Positions 16,717 through 25,920 of a stretch of DNA of 64,000 nucleotides are shown one piece after another. The stretch covers positions 62,001 through 126,000 of the forward strand of contig NZ_JACRWE010000001.1 of the NCBI RefSeq assembly GCF_014323405.1. Reading direction: 5' to 3'. The notes under the pieces are model-generated. The model searched no databases. It worked only from the letters and a program-made list of their open reading frames with translations, and was not told the origin of the DNA. This stretch comes from Romboutsia faecis (GTDB taxonomy: Bacteria > Bacillota > Clostridia > Peptostreptococcales > Peptostreptococcaceae). A program made the translations under genes and the position numbers. The stretch's first letter is position 1, and each line of letters begins with the position of its first letter.

Positions 16717-17334
16717 TTATTTGCTAAAATCTATACCTAATAAATTTTCAATTTCATCTAAAGTCTTCTCTAAGCTTTCTTCATTTTTAGTATCTTTTTC
16801 TAACTCATCAGCCAAATAACTAACTAAAACCTTTCTATCTCCTTTTATTAAATCATCGCTAATAGAATTAAGGCTATCTTCTTTTATAGTTATATCTTCT
16901 ACAACTTTATTTAAATTTGAAACTAATGTATTATTTAAGCTTTGTAAAGTTGAATCTTCTACTTCTACCTTATTTATAGAATCTTCAAATGATTTTATAT
17001 TATTTTTACTATCTGATAATAAGTTTTTATAATTTGAAATTAGTTCTTCATTATTAATGTTATGGTTTTTATCAAGTATGTCATCTAGATTTTCATCTCT
17101 TATATCTATAGGATCCAAGTATTTCTCATAATTTTTTACTAATAACGCCTTGTATTCCTCTTTAGATAATATTTTATTTTCATTGCTAATTTGATTTTCA
17201 TTAGTATTTTGACTTATATTATTATTTTGATTTGTGTCTTTACTTATATCTTCAGTGTTTCTCTTAGTACAAGCAGACAAGTTCAAACTTAATATAAATA
17301 TAAATAATATCACTATACTGTTTATTTTTTTCAC
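16717..17334 (-). CDS. Hypothetical lipoprotein, paralogue of the downstream gene
   Basis: The gene starts with GTG behind AAAGGAGGG. The signal peptide ends in LNLSAC (Cys22 lipidation). An Asn-rich linker with NQNNNISQNTNENQISNEN follows, and then about 150 residues of charged, probably coiled-coil helix (SKEEYKALLVKNYEKYL to the end LLGIDFSK). No catalytic motif or known domain is seen. It sits 50 bp upstream of a second lipoprotein with similar architecture. Likely surface-exposed and membrane-tethered; function unknown. Confidence 0.78.
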   Translation of the reverse strand: MKKINSIVILFIFILSLNLSACTKRNTEDISKDTNQNNNISQNTNENQISNENKILSKEEYKALLVKNYEKYLDPIDIRDENLDDILDKNHNINNEELISNYKNLLSDSKNNIKSFEDSINKVEVEDSTLQSLNNTLVSNLNKVVEDITIKEDSLNSISDDLIKGDRKVLVSYLADELEKDTKNEESLEKTLDEIENLLGIDFSK

Positions 17335-17471
17335 AGTATCCCTCCTTTTTATTTTTATTAGTTAAAATTATTATTTCTAAAATTTACTTTTTTATTAAAA
17401 TATATTTTTTCTTACTTATATTTAAAAATTTATATTATCCGGGTATAATTACTTATAGGAGTGTGATTTTT

Positions 17472-17684
17472 TTGAAAAATAATAACCAAATAAAAATAAC
17501 TTATAAAAATGATTTTGTTAGGATAATTGAAAAAAATGGAATAAGAAATTTTTCTTCTTTGATTGAATGGATGGAAAGTTTTAATAATAACGAAAACGTC
17601 GGTCTATTAACTCTATCTGGAAGAGATCTTGGAAGTGCTATTTCTATAAGTAAAAACAATGTAAAATCTATTGAATTTATCTAA
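17472..17684 (+). CDS. Small uncharacterised protein, 70 residues
   Basis: This plus-strand gene starts most plausibly at TTG (17472-17474), 10 bases after AGGAG; an upstream in-frame GTG is only one base from that site and cannot be used well. The product begins MKNNNQIKITYKNDF and has no membrane segment or signal. It contains FSSLIEWMESF and ends KNNVKSIEFI. A strong terminator follows within a few bases, which supports it being a real monocistronic gene. I do not recognise its family. Confidence 0.6.
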   Translation: MKNNNQIKITYKNDFVRIIEKNGIRNFSSLIEWMESFNNNENVGLLTLSGRDLGSAISISKNNVKSIEFI

Positions 17685-17718
17685 AAAGCGTATCACAAAT
17701 ATTAGTGATACGCTTTTT
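17683..17718. terminator. Bidirectional terminator between convergent genes
   Basis: AAAAAGCGTATCAC and its perfect complement enclose an 8-base loop with A and T runs at either side. It serves the small plus-strand gene and the hydrolase gene on the minus strand. Confidence 0.92.
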
Positions 17719-17728
17719 TCTTACTCAT

Positions 17729-18514
17729 TTATGATATTTTTCTAGTAACAAAGTCTCTAAATTCTTTCTCTAATATGTATAAGTCCTTTTCTTCATAGTA
17801 AAAATGCCCTGAATTTGTTAGTCTTATAATTTTTTTATTATTCTCTTTATTGTTATATTCAAAGCTCTTTTCATAAGTTTTTATACTTTTATTACTTACT
17901 AATTCATCATTCATACAATGTACTATTAACATAGGTAAATTAACTTCATTTATTTTATTTCTAATCCTTCTTATAATCCTAAATAAGTCTATATAACGTG
18001 GAATCCAATTTATATATGTTAGCATATTACAATTACTTATACTAAATGCATTATATGCATAATTCGTTAAAGTATCATAATCTTTAATTATACCTAGGGC
18101 TATCTTAAAACTACTTATAATTATATTAAATTTCACTCTAATATTCAAAGGAGTTGATATTGCTACTATAGCTTTTATTTTTTTATTAAACTTAAAATAA
18201 TAGTCTATTGATAATAATGCTCCCATAGAATGCCCTACAAGGATAATATTATCATATTTATCTACATACTTTTTTATTTCTGTTTCAACAGAGCTTTCCC
18301 ATTTTCTTAAACTGCTATTTGCAAAATCTTCTCCTGTTCTCCCATGACCATCTAATAGTATTGCACATACCGATACATTATTATCAATAGCAATTCTTGA
18401 TAAATTATTAAATTGATTTGGGCTTTCTAGTATACCATGAATAAATATTACCATAGTATTTGAATTTTCTAATTCTTCTACAAATGGACTATGTATATTT
18501 TTTTCCTTTACCAT
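17729..18514 (-). CDS. Alpha/beta hydrolase, monoacylglycerol lipase / serine aminopeptidase-like
   Basis: This cytoplasmic esterase or lysophospholipase-like hydrolase has 261 residues. The alpha/beta fold motifs are clear: oxyanion strand VIFIHGILESPNQF near residue 25-38, nucleophile elbow LVGHSMGALLS with the catalytic Ser near 97, acid in VHCMNDELVSNKS near 207, and catalytic His in TNSGHFYYEE near 240. There is no signal peptide. The substrate is not readable from sequence; the family acts on monoglycerides, lysophospholipids or small esters. It is monocistronic behind AAGGAG. Confidence 0.88.
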   Translation of the reverse strand: MVKEKNIHSPFVEELENSNTMVIFIHGILESPNQFNNLSRIAIDNNVSVCAILLDGHGRTGEDFANSSLRKWESSVETEIKKYVDKYDNIILVGHSMGALLSIDYYFKFNKKIKAIVAISTPLNIRVKFNIIISSFKIALGIIKDYDTLTNYAYNAFSISNCNMLTYINWIPRYIDLFRIIRRIRNKINEVNLPMLIVHCMNDELVSNKSIKTYEKSFEYNNKENNKKIIRLTNSGHFYYEEKDLYILEKEFRDFVTRKIS

Positions 18515-18917
18515 CTTCTTTGCTCCTTATAACAATAAATATACTACTAAAGTTCTTTATATTATAACAATATCCTACCATTTCATGGTGTATATTCTTT
18601 AAGTCATTGAATCCTTTTACGTTATATAAATACTAACTTGGTGTAAGATTAATTCTTCTAATTAGAGCTTTATTGTTTTCTACTATAAAATATCAATTAT
18701 CTAGATTAATTTGTTTAATATTATAATATAAGTTAAATTAAAAATCTTAATTTTATTCAAAAACTTATTTTTGACCTATTTCAAAATAATTTTGTAATTT
18801 TATTAGACAAATTCTCTTAATATGTAACACTTTTTGCATCTACGAATATATTAAAGTATAGTTAATAACATTACTGTTAGCTATGAATTAAATAGAAAAT
18901 TTGAGGAGGAGTAAACT
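18515..18917 (+). promoter_or_regulatory. Intergenic region with a possible sporulation (sigma-K-like) promoter
   Basis: About 400 bp of AT-rich DNA without a gene. Near its end AACAC (18826-18830) and AATATATTA (18845-18853) sit about 15 bases apart. They resemble the sigma-K pattern AC / CATAnnnTA with one mismatch, as expected for a mother-cell exosporium gene. This is tentative. The GAGGAGG ribosome binding site of the collagen-like gene is at 18903-18909. Confidence 0.35.
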
Positions 18918-20399
18918 TTGATATATTATAGAAATAATGACAACTATAGAAATAAGGGTGAAAGTCGTGGTTATGAGGATGATTATAATAACTATGACAG
19001 ATATGATGATGATTACTATAAATATATAGATGAATGCAAACACGATGATTATTATGAAGAAAAAGATTGGAATGACAAAGATTATTGCAAGAAAGATTGC
19101 TGTAAAAAAGATTGGGATGACAAAGATCATTGCAAGAAAGATTGCTGTAAAAAAGATTGGGATGACAAAGATTATTGCAAGAAAGATTGCTGTAAAAAAG
19201 ATTGGGATGACAAAGATCATTGCAAGAAAGATTGCTGCAAAAAAGATTGGGATGACAAAGATCATTGCAAGAAAGATTGCTGCAAAAAAGATTGGGATGA
19301 CAAAGATCATTGCAAGAAAGATTGCTGCAAAGATGATTGTTGTAAATGTTGTGTAGGTCCAAGAGGTCCTAAAGGAGAAAAAGGTGAAAAAGGTGATAGA
19401 GGTCGCACAGGTGCTACTGGCGCTACTGGTGCTACTGGCGCTCAAGGTCCTATTGGTCCTCAAGGTGTTACTGGTGCTACTGGTGCTACTGGCGCTCAAG
19501 GTCCTATAGGTGCTACCGGTGCTCAAGGTCCTATTGGTCCTACTGGTGCTACTGGTGCTCAAGGTCCTCAAGGTCCTGCTGGTGCTCAAGGTCCTCAAGG
19601 TACACAAGGTCCTGCTGGTGCTCAAGGTCCTCAAGGTCCTACTGGTCCTCAAGGTCCTATTGGTCCTCAAGGTGCTACTGGGCTTCAAGGTCCTGCTGGT
19701 CCTCAAGGTGCTCAAGGGTTAGCTGGTGCTACTGGTGCTACTGGTGCTACTGGTGCTACTGGCGCTCAAGGTCCTCAAGGCCTTCAAGGTCCTGCTGGTC
19801 CTCAAGGTGTTCAAGGTCCTGCTGGGGCTACTGGTGCTCAAGGTCCTGCTGGGGCTCAAGGTCCTGCTGGTGCTACTGGCGCTCAAGGTCCTGCTGGGGC
19901 TACGGGTGCTACTGGGGCTACTGGGGCTACTGGGGTCCAAGGTCCTACTGGTCCTACTGGTCCTACTGGTCCTACTGGGGCTACTGGGGCTACTGGAACA
20001 TCTGCTGTTGTTGCTAATGCAGATATCTATAGAACATCTGATATAACAGTTAATGTTGGTACTGCTATACCTTTCAATGCTAGTGATATTAGTGGTAGTG
20101 GTATAACATTTACAAATGGAAATAGTACTATACAACTAGGTGCTAATATGAGATTCTATGTAAGATATACAGTTACTTCAACAACAGGTATACCATTTGC
20201 AGTTGGACTAAGACTTAATGGTGCTGCAATCCACAGCTCATTATCTTCAACTCAAGCAGCAGATACATCTATAAGTAATGCAGCTATATTCTCTACTGGT
20301 AACGCTGGCGGTATTTTAGATTTATTTGTATTCTTTAATGTAGATCCAATAACTGTAGTTGGAATAGAAACTAGCCTACAAATAATAAGATTAGCATAA
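18918..20399 (+). CDS. BclA-like exosporium collagen glycoprotein with a Cys-rich repeat domain
   Basis: The gene starts with TTG eight bases after GAGGAGG. The 493-residue product has three parts. Residues ~1-48 are Tyr/Asp/Asn-rich. Residues ~50-146 are six copies of a 15-residue unit, [15 protein letters not shown], ending [10 protein letters not shown]. Residues 147-359 are 71 uninterrupted Gly-X-Y triplets, mostly GAT, GPQ and GPA. Residues 361-493 are a hydrophobic beta-rich head like the BclA C-terminal (TNF-like, trimerising) domain, ending QIIRLA. Family knowledge puts such proteins as the hair-like nap of spores, with Thr in GAT triplets glycosylated. The Cys-rich repeats resemble the exosporium-assembly proteins CdeC/CdeM of C. 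difficile, so anchoring by disulfide cross-linking is a reasonable inference. Confidence 0.92.
   Translation: MIYYRNNDNYRNKGESRGYEDDYNNYDRYDDDYYKYIDECKHDDYYEEKDWNDKDYCKKDCCKKDWDDKDHCKKDCCKKDWDDKDYCKKDCCKKDWDDKDHCKKDCCKKDWDDKDHCKKDCCKKDWDDKDHCKKDCCKDDCCKCCVGPRGPKGEKGEKGDRGRTGATGATGATGAQGPIGPQGVTGATGATGAQGPIGATGAQGPIGPTGATGAQGPQGPAGAQGPQGTQGPAGAQGPQGPTGPQGPIGPQGATGLQGPAGPQGAQGLAGATGATGATGATGAQGPQGLQGPAGPQGVQGPAGATGAQGPAGAQGPAGATGAQGPAGATGATGATGATGVQGPTGPTGPTGPTGATGATGTSAVVANADIYRTSDITVNVGTAIPFNASDISGSGITFTNGNSTIQLGANMRFYVRYTVTSTTGIPFAVGLRLNGAAIHSSLSSTQAADTSISNAAIFSTGNAGGILDLFVFFNVDPITVVGIETSLQIIRLA
19065..19334 (+). repeat. Six tandem 45-bp repeats encoding Cys-rich units
   Basis: Units begin at 19065, 19110, 19155, 19200, 19245 and 19290. 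They are almost identical, differing at Asn/Asp in unit 1, Tyr/His codons and TGT/TGC in the Cys pair. The near-identity points to recent expansion or gene conversion. Confidence 0.95.
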
Positions 20400-20413
20400 A
20401 ATAACTTTTAATA

Positions 20414-20447
20414 AAAAACGATGAACTATTACTAGTTCATCGTTTTT
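20414..20447. terminator. Intrinsic terminator of the collagen-like gene
   Basis: AAAAACGATGAACT and its complement flank a 5-6 base loop with a T tail on the plus strand; A runs allow function on the minus strand too. Confidence 0.9.
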
Positions 20448-20512
20448 CTTTTAATAATATTATCTATAAATAAAATCTATAATTATATCAACCTCTATCT
20501 ATTAAAACTAAT

Positions 20513-23500
20513 TTATTTAAATAAGTTTAATAATTCTTCATCAGATAAGCTTTTTAATACACTTCCATTAGATAAATTTCCATCCATCATATCATCTATT
20601 AATTGCTTTTTACTTTCCTGTAAATGAACTATTTTTTCCTCAATAGTTCCCTTTGCTATAAGTTTTATTACTTCAACAACATGTTTTTGACCAATTCTAT
20701 GTGCTCTATCACTTGCTTGGTTTTCAACAGAAGGATTCCACCAAGGGTCAAAATGAATTACCGTATTTGCCGAAGTTAAATTTAGACCTGTTCCTCCTGC
20801 TTTTAAAGAAATTAAAAATACTTTCTTCTGATCACTTTCATTAAATTCCTCTACAAGCTTTATTCTATCTACAGCTTTTGTCTGTCCATCTAAATAACTA
20901 TACTCTATTTTATTTTTAGATAATTTCTTGCCTATATTCTTAAGAACACTTGTAAATTGTGAGAATATTAAAATTTTATTATTTTGTTCTACGTATTCTT
21001 CTATAATCTCTAAACAAGCTTCAGTTTTTGCACTTTTACCTTTGTAATCATCTATAATTACACTTGGATCTAAACAAAGTTGTCTTAGCTTTGTTAGATA
21101 AGAAAGCACAGTTATTTTATCCTTTATATCCTTCTTATCTTTAAGCTTTTTCTGTACTTCTTCTACATATACACCATAAATTTTTCTTTGATCTTTATTT
21201 AGTTCTACTAAAAATTGTTTTTCAATCTTATCAGGTAATTCTTTTATAACTTGCTTTTTAGTTCTCCTTAATATAAAAGGCCTTATCATCATTTTTAAGT
21301 TTTCTATATGACTTTCATCCTTAATAAATATTGCATTAAATTTAGATACATTGTATAAGTATCCAGGCATAATAAAATCGAATATAGACCATAACTCTAA
21401 TAAATTATTTTCTATAGGTGTTCCTGTAAGCGCAAACCTATTTTTAGCTTTGATAGATTTAACTGCATCTGTGCTCATAGCTGTTGGATTTTTTATATTT
21501 TGAGCTTCATCTATAATACAATAATCAAAGTTTATTTCTTCATATTTTTCTAAGTCATTTCTTAAAGATCCATAAGTAGTTAAGATAATATCATATTCTT
21601 CTATGTTGCTTATTACTTTTTCTCTCTCTTTTTTTACTGAATGGGCTATTCCTACTCTTAAACTTGGTGCAAATTTTTCAAATTCATTTTTCCAGTTATG
21701 TATTAATGAGGTTGGAGTTATGACCAAACTTTTCTTACCTTTTTTTGATAATAAAAATGCTATGGTTTGAATAGTTTTACCTAATCCCATTTCATCAGCG
21801 AGTATCCCTCCAAAACCACAGTAGTCTAACGTTTCAAACCAGTTTAATGCATCTATTTGATAATCTCTTAAATTTGCATTTAAATCTTTCGGTATTTCAC
21901 TTTTTATTTTATTTATATTTTTAAATTTCTCTACAATATCTTTAGTCTTCTCTATTCCATTTATATAAGGTAATTTCTTTTCTGTAAGTAAGTCATTTAG
22001 ATATAAGGCTTTACTTGTATGTATTTTCATGTCTTTTACGCTATTAGTAAATCCTAAACTTTCCATGAGCTTAAACATTTCTTTAGTTTCTTCATCTTCT
22101 AGACTTATAAAATTTCCATTCCCTAATTTATAAAACCTTTTGTTAACTTTAAAAGCGTCTATTATTTTTTTATATTCTTTTTCATCTACACCTTCAATTT
22201 CGAAATTAAAATCTAAATAATGATTAACTTCTTCACCTAGCCCTACTTTTATAGATGCTGAATTATAAATTTTTTTCTCCTTTAATTTATCTGAATAGTA
22301 AACTTCACCAATATTTTTTAACCTGTTTATTTCTGTACTTAAGAAGTCATATAATTGATAATCATTTCCTTTAAATACATACTTTCCTTTTTCCTCTTCA
22401 AAGTAGTAAGTATAAAGTCTGTATATTGCATCTTTTTCTTTGTCTATATCTTTTATTACAAACTTTCCTTCATTTTCACCTTCATACTCAAATTTAACAT
22501 TACAAGTTATTTTACTTCCTTCTAAATCAAAATAATATTTTACTTGTAACTCACCTGATATATTATCTTCTATTTTTTCATCTATGAATACATTACTACA
22601 AATATTTTTTATCTTTGGTACAATATTTGTAAGTACTTCACTTACTTCATCCTTTGTAAAAGATATTTCTTTAAATTCATCTAGAACTTTATATAATTTA
22701 TTGTAGTATATTCCGCTTTCAGAACTTAGTAAATATATATCCCCCTTATAAAAAATAACATCTCCTTTTTGAGATATAGGAACTGGTAACATTCCTTTAC
22801 AATTAAGAAGTACTTGATCATTATCTATTTCTAAATTTATATTTATTGGTAATTCACCTTTTATTATTCTTGGATTGTAGTACATATTTCTAAATTTAAA
22901 TTCAAAGTCTCTATATTGTAATGCTTCCATTATTCTTCTTACTTGCGGACCTCCTACAGTCATGTATCTTAACTCTCTTTTGGGAGCTATATATGAAAGT
23001 CCCATTCCGTATTCTTCAATCATATCAACTATTTTTTCATCTTCTTCTGAGAAGTAATTATTAACTGGATTATATACAAAATCTATTCCATACATTAAAT
23101 CATTTGAATTTGCTCTCGCATAAGCAAAATCTCTAAGATTTTTTAGTACATACATCTTATCTATTCCTATTTTAAAATCAGCACTTATAGTGTTTGGTCC
23201 AACCATATCTAACTTTATATCTAGACTTACTTTTTCCTTAGGCTTACTTTTAAAATAATTTAATAAATCTTTATTAATAAAGTTTTTATTTCTTTTTACA
23301 CTATTTTTATTTTTAACAACAAAAGTAGTTTGCTTTAAACTACTTATCACATCTGATTTTAACAAATTTATCACATATAAAGTTATTGCAACTATATGTT
23401 TACATATGGCTAAATGGCTTGATGTACTTCTAGACATACAATCCTGACAATCACATTTTCCCGATATTACCTTTTTATTTTTTAAGTCTATAACTATAGA

Positions 23501-23680
23501 ACTATTGTAAACTCTATTTTGATATTCCGAACCAACATGTCCATCTATACTTAATGTCTTTTCTTCATTAGTATATTTCACTTCTTCTACATAACCATCT
23601 TTATAATAATCTGTTCCTCTATTTAATCTTGATTTATCTGTATTTTCTACGAGTACATCGTTTACTATTTTAAAGTCCAT
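20513..23680 (-). CDS. SNF2-family DNA helicase with SWIM zinc finger
   Basis: This is a large ATP-driven DNA translocase (1055 residues) of the bacterial Snf2/RapA-like group. Near residues 75-105 a SWIM zinc finger reads CDCQDC then CKHIV. A long bacterial SNF2-associated middle region follows. The ATPase starts near 600 with DYQIDALNW; Walker A is DEMGLGKT with Lys635, motif II IIDEAQNI, motif III LTGTPIENN. The C-terminal lobe has GGTGLNLTSANTVIHFDPWWNP and motif VI QASDRAHRIGQ. The start at 23678-23680 is preferred: AGGTGAG precedes it, whereas the 20 residues upstream have no ribosome binding site. The physiological role in Firmicutes is poorly known; transcription recycling or DNA repair are possibilities. 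Confidence 0.93.
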   Translation of the reverse strand: MDFKIVNDVLVENTDKSRLNRGTDYYKDGYVEEVKYTNEEKTLSIDGHVGSEYQNRVYNSSIVIDLKNKKVISGKCDCQDCMSRSTSSHLAICKHIVAITLYVINLLKSDVISSLKQTTFVVKNKNSVKRNKNFINKDLLNYFKSKPKEKVSLDIKLDMVGPNTISADFKIGIDKMYVLKNLRDFAYARANSNDLMYGIDFVYNPVNNYFSEEDEKIVDMIEEYGMGLSYIAPKRELRYMTVGGPQVRRIMEALQYRDFEFKFRNMYYNPRIIKGELPININLEIDNDQVLLNCKGMLPVPISQKGDVIFYKGDIYLLSSESGIYYNKLYKVLDEFKEISFTKDEVSEVLTNIVPKIKNICSNVFIDEKIEDNISGELQVKYYFDLEGSKITCNVKFEYEGENEGKFVIKDIDKEKDAIYRLYTYYFEEEKGKYVFKGNDYQLYDFLSTEINRLKNIGEVYYSDKLKEKKIYNSASIKVGLGEEVNHYLDFNFEIEGVDEKEYKKIIDAFKVNKRFYKLGNGNFISLEDEETKEMFKLMESLGFTNSVKDMKIHTSKALYLNDLLTEKKLPYINGIEKTKDIVEKFKNINKIKSEIPKDLNANLRDYQIDALNWFETLDYCGFGGILADEMGLGKTIQTIAFLLSKKGKKSLVITPTSLIHNWKNEFEKFAPSLRVGIAHSVKKEREKVISNIEEYDIILTTYGSLRNDLEKYEEINFDYCIIDEAQNIKNPTAMSTDAVKSIKAKNRFALTGTPIENNLLELWSIFDFIMPGYLYNVSKFNAIFIKDESHIENLKMMIRPFILRRTKKQVIKELPDKIEKQFLVELNKDQRKIYGVYVEEVQKKLKDKKDIKDKITVLSYLTKLRQLCLDPSVIIDDYKGKSAKTEACLEIIEEYVEQNNKILIFSQFTSVLKNIGKKLSKNKIEYSYLDGQTKAVDRIKLVEEFNESDQKKVFLISLKAGGTGLNLTSANTVIHFDPWWNPSVENQASDRAHRIGQKHVVEVIKLIAKGTIEEKIVHLQESKKQLIDDMMDGNLSNGSVLKSLSDEELLNLFK

Positions 23681-23787
23681 TCTCTCACCTATTTTCTTTA
23701 TTCTAAATCTTATTATATACATCTTAATTATATCTATCAATATAACATAGCTATAATTATTTGATAATAAAATATTCTTATATATAA

Positions 23788-23823
23788 TTAAACCGTATCA
23801 CACTTAATTCTGATACGGTTTAA
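23788..23823. terminator. Hairpin between LRAT-like gene and SNF2 gene
   Basis: TTAAACCGTATCA and its perfect 13-base complement. The T tract is weak on the minus strand and better on the plus strand. It probably ends the LRAT-like transcript. Confidence 0.6.
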
Positions 23824-23896
23824 TTATTTTTTATAAATTTATTTATAGCTTACAGTAGAAACAAATTACGCTACCTTAACTTTATCTTCAACAAAT

Positions 23897-24394
23897 TTAT
23901 TTTATCTCTACTTTCCCTTTAATAAATATCGCATCTAGAACTAAATTTACCTGATAAGATTGGCTAACTCCAGTTTTACACCACACTGCAAAATATTCGC
24001 AATTATTAAATCCTAAATTAAATCTTCTTTCACCAATTCTACTTCTTGCTCTTTTTACGGTATCTTCTGGTGAATATATTTTATAATTAACTATATTCTT
24101 TAACTTAAGTAACATATACATTGCATACGCATTTTCTTTATGACCTCTATTTAATCCTTTTCCTCTAACTCTCTTTATTGGCTTTGATACTTTTTGTGGA
24201 AATTTATATACATAATATCTATTAGAATTTCCTAAGAATTTTTCCATATTAGTCTCATCTATATACATATTTCTTAGAAAAAAATCCTCATCTTTACCAG
24301 CATAATGGATTACATGATTCTCATCTACATATATACCAAAATGATTATATATACCATGATTAACACATATTACATCTCCATACTCTGGCTTCAT
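23897..24394 (-). CDS. LRAT-domain protein (NlpC/P60-related acyltransferase or hydrolase fold)
   Basis: This 165-residue protein carries the lecithin:retinol acyltransferase-type circularly permuted papain fold. The N-terminal part reads MKPEYGDVICVNHGIYNHFGIYV with the catalytic His (His18) and a second His in VIHYAGK. The nucleophile motif is NNCEYFAVWCKTG (Cys132), a variant of the canonical NCEHF. Eukaryotic members transfer acyl chains between phospholipids and amines or retinol; bacterial members are mostly uncharacterised. No signal peptide or membrane helix is apparent. It is monocistronic behind AAGGAGGG. Confidence 0.85.
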   Translation of the reverse strand: MKPEYGDVICVNHGIYNHFGIYVDENHVIHYAGKDEDFFLRNMYIDETNMEKFLGNSNRYYVYKFPQKVSKPIKRVRGKGLNRGHKENAYAMYMLLKLKNIVNYKIYSPEDTVKRARSRIGERRFNLGFNNCEYFAVWCKTGVSQSYQVNLVLDAIFIKGKVEIK

Positions 24395-24489
24395 CTATAT
24401 CCCTCCTTATCCAGTAGTTATATAGATATTTTATGATTTTTATTTGTATCTTGTTAATAATCTATGCCATTATATAAATCTAAAATAAA

Positions 24490-24532
24490 ATTGGCTGGTA
24501 TCTGGAGAATTAACTCCATATCCCAACCAATT
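24490..24532 (-). terminator. Intrinsic terminator of asnA
   Basis: ATTGGTTGG pairs with CCAGCCAAT (one G-U), with an inner TGGAG/CTCCA stem, followed on the minus strand by TTTATTTT. It lies about 50 bp after the asnA stop. Confidence 0.8.
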
Positions 24533-24584
24533 CTTATCTATACTATATAAATATTTCAAATTTATATTTAATAAATAACTGTTT

Positions 24585-25589
24585 TTATAATAAATGTACT
24601 CCAGCTAATCTACACTCTTCAATCATTTCTTTAGGCCATATACCTACTTGCACTTCACCTATATGAGCTTTGTTTAAGAAATACATACAAATTCTAGATT
24701 GACCTATTCCTCCACCTATTGTATATGGTAATTCTCCATTTAATAGCGCCTTGTGATATTCTAATTCTTTTCTATCTTCACAGTTTGATATTTTTAGTTG
24801 TCTTTCTAGACTCTCTTCATCAACTCTTATTCCCATTGAAGATAACTCTATAGCATTATCTAATATAGGGTTATAGAATAATATATCACCGTTTAACTCC
24901 CAGTCATCATAATCAGGGCTTCTTCCATCATGTTTTTCACCAGTACTTAATGTCTTACCTATCTGCATTAAAAATACTGCTTTCTTTTCCCTAACTATAG
25001 CATCTTCTCTTTCTTTTGGTGTTAAATCTGGGTACATATCCAACAACTCTTGAGAAGTTATAAATGCTATTTCCTTTGGTAAAGGACATCTTACTTCTGG
25101 GTATATACTGTGTACATGCTCTTCTGTTTCTTTGAAAACTTTATATAAAGATTTTACAACTTCTTTTAATGTATTTACTGTTCGGTCTTCTTTATTTATT
25201 ATTAGTTCCCAGTCCCATTGATCTACATATAAAGAATGAAGGTTATCTAATTCTTCATCTTTTCTTATAGCGTTCATATCTGTGTATAGACCTCTACCTA
25301 CTTGGAAACCATATTTTTTAAGAGCCATTCTCTTCCATTTAGCTAAAGAATGTACTATCTCTGCATCCTTTTTTAAATGAGGTACTTCAAAGCTAACAGG
25401 TTTTTCTACTCCGTTTAAGTTATCATTTGTTCCTGTTTCCGGTAATACAAATAATGGTGATGATACCCTTGTAAGTTTTAATGCTTCCCCTAATCTATTT
25501 TCAAAAAAATCTTTTAAATCTTTTATTGCTTGCTGAGTTTCTATTACTCCTAGTCTAGTTTCATATTTTTCTGGTACTATTAAACACAT
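24585..25589 (-). CDS. asnA: Aspartate-ammonia ligase (asparagine synthetase A)
   Basis: It makes L-asparagine from aspartate, ammonia and ATP using a class II aminoacyl-tRNA synthetase-like core. Typical AsnA blocks are visible: ETQQAIKDLKDFFENRL near the start, RVSSPLFVLPETGTNDNLNG, DQWDWELII with the aspartate/ATP site, SPDYDDWELNGDI, and the C-terminal PYTIGGGIGQSRICMYFL. The 334-residue length is standard. It is controlled by a T-box leader directly upstream, whose likely specifier is AAC (Asn), so expression should rise when tRNA-Asn is uncharged. Confidence 0.97.
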   Translation of the reverse strand: MCLIVPEKYETRLGVIETQQAIKDLKDFFENRLGEALKLTRVSSPLFVLPETGTNDNLNGVEKPVSFEVPHLKKDAEIVHSLAKWKRMALKKYGFQVGRGLYTDMNAIRKDEELDNLHSLYVDQWDWELIINKEDRTVNTLKEVVKSLYKVFKETEEHVHSIYPEVRCPLPKEIAFITSQELLDMYPDLTPKEREDAIVREKKAVFLMQIGKTLSTGEKHDGRSPDYDDWELNGDILFYNPILDNAIELSSMGIRVDEESLERQLKISNCEDRKELEYHKALLNGELPYTIGGGIGQSRICMYFLNKAHIGEVQVGIWPKEMIEECRLAGVHLL

Positions 25590-25621
25590 TTTAAACCACT
25601 CCCTCTTTATTGTATTTTTGT

Positions 25622-25920
25622 ATAAAAAAAGCCTTTCATCCCTACAATAGGGACGAAAGGCTAATCTTCCGCGGTACCACCCAAATTAACTTTAACAAAA
25701 GTTCAACTTTATTAGTGTACTATATTTATACACTACCAATTTGATAACGGTTTGGTTCCGACTAAGTCTACTCTCTTTTAAGATTTCGGTTAGTAGCTCA
25801 GGGAGGTTCTTCATTATAAATCTTGTACTGGACTCACACCATAACCAGCTCGCTTAGACTCAATATTATAATTACTCTTCCCTTCATAGCTTTTCGTATT
25901 TTCTGTAAATTCTTAATAGT
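25622..25920 (-). ncRNA. T-box riboswitch leader of asnA
   Basis: On the minus strand the T-box motif GGGTGGTACCGCGGA (about 25668-25682) sits before a terminator whose arms AGCCTTTCGTCCC and GGGATGAAAGGCT (25627-25663) end in a T run. Upstream lie a stem I with AGCGAGCTGG and GGTGTGAGTCCAGTAC, and the segment GAAGAACCTC where AAC (complement of 25806-25808) is the probable Asn specifier. The specifier call needs a covariance-model fold. Confidence 0.94.

Noticed and set aside
18877..19715. Long open frames on the minus strand opposite the collagen-like gene
   Set aside because: They are low-complexity mirror images (Ser/Thr/Arg-rich or Ile/Phe-rich) of the repetitive plus-strand gene, with no ribosome binding site.
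19356..19997. CRISPR-like regular repeats
   Set aside because: The periodicity is the 9-base codon pattern of Gly-X-Y triplets within a reading frame; there are no unique spacers of constant length.
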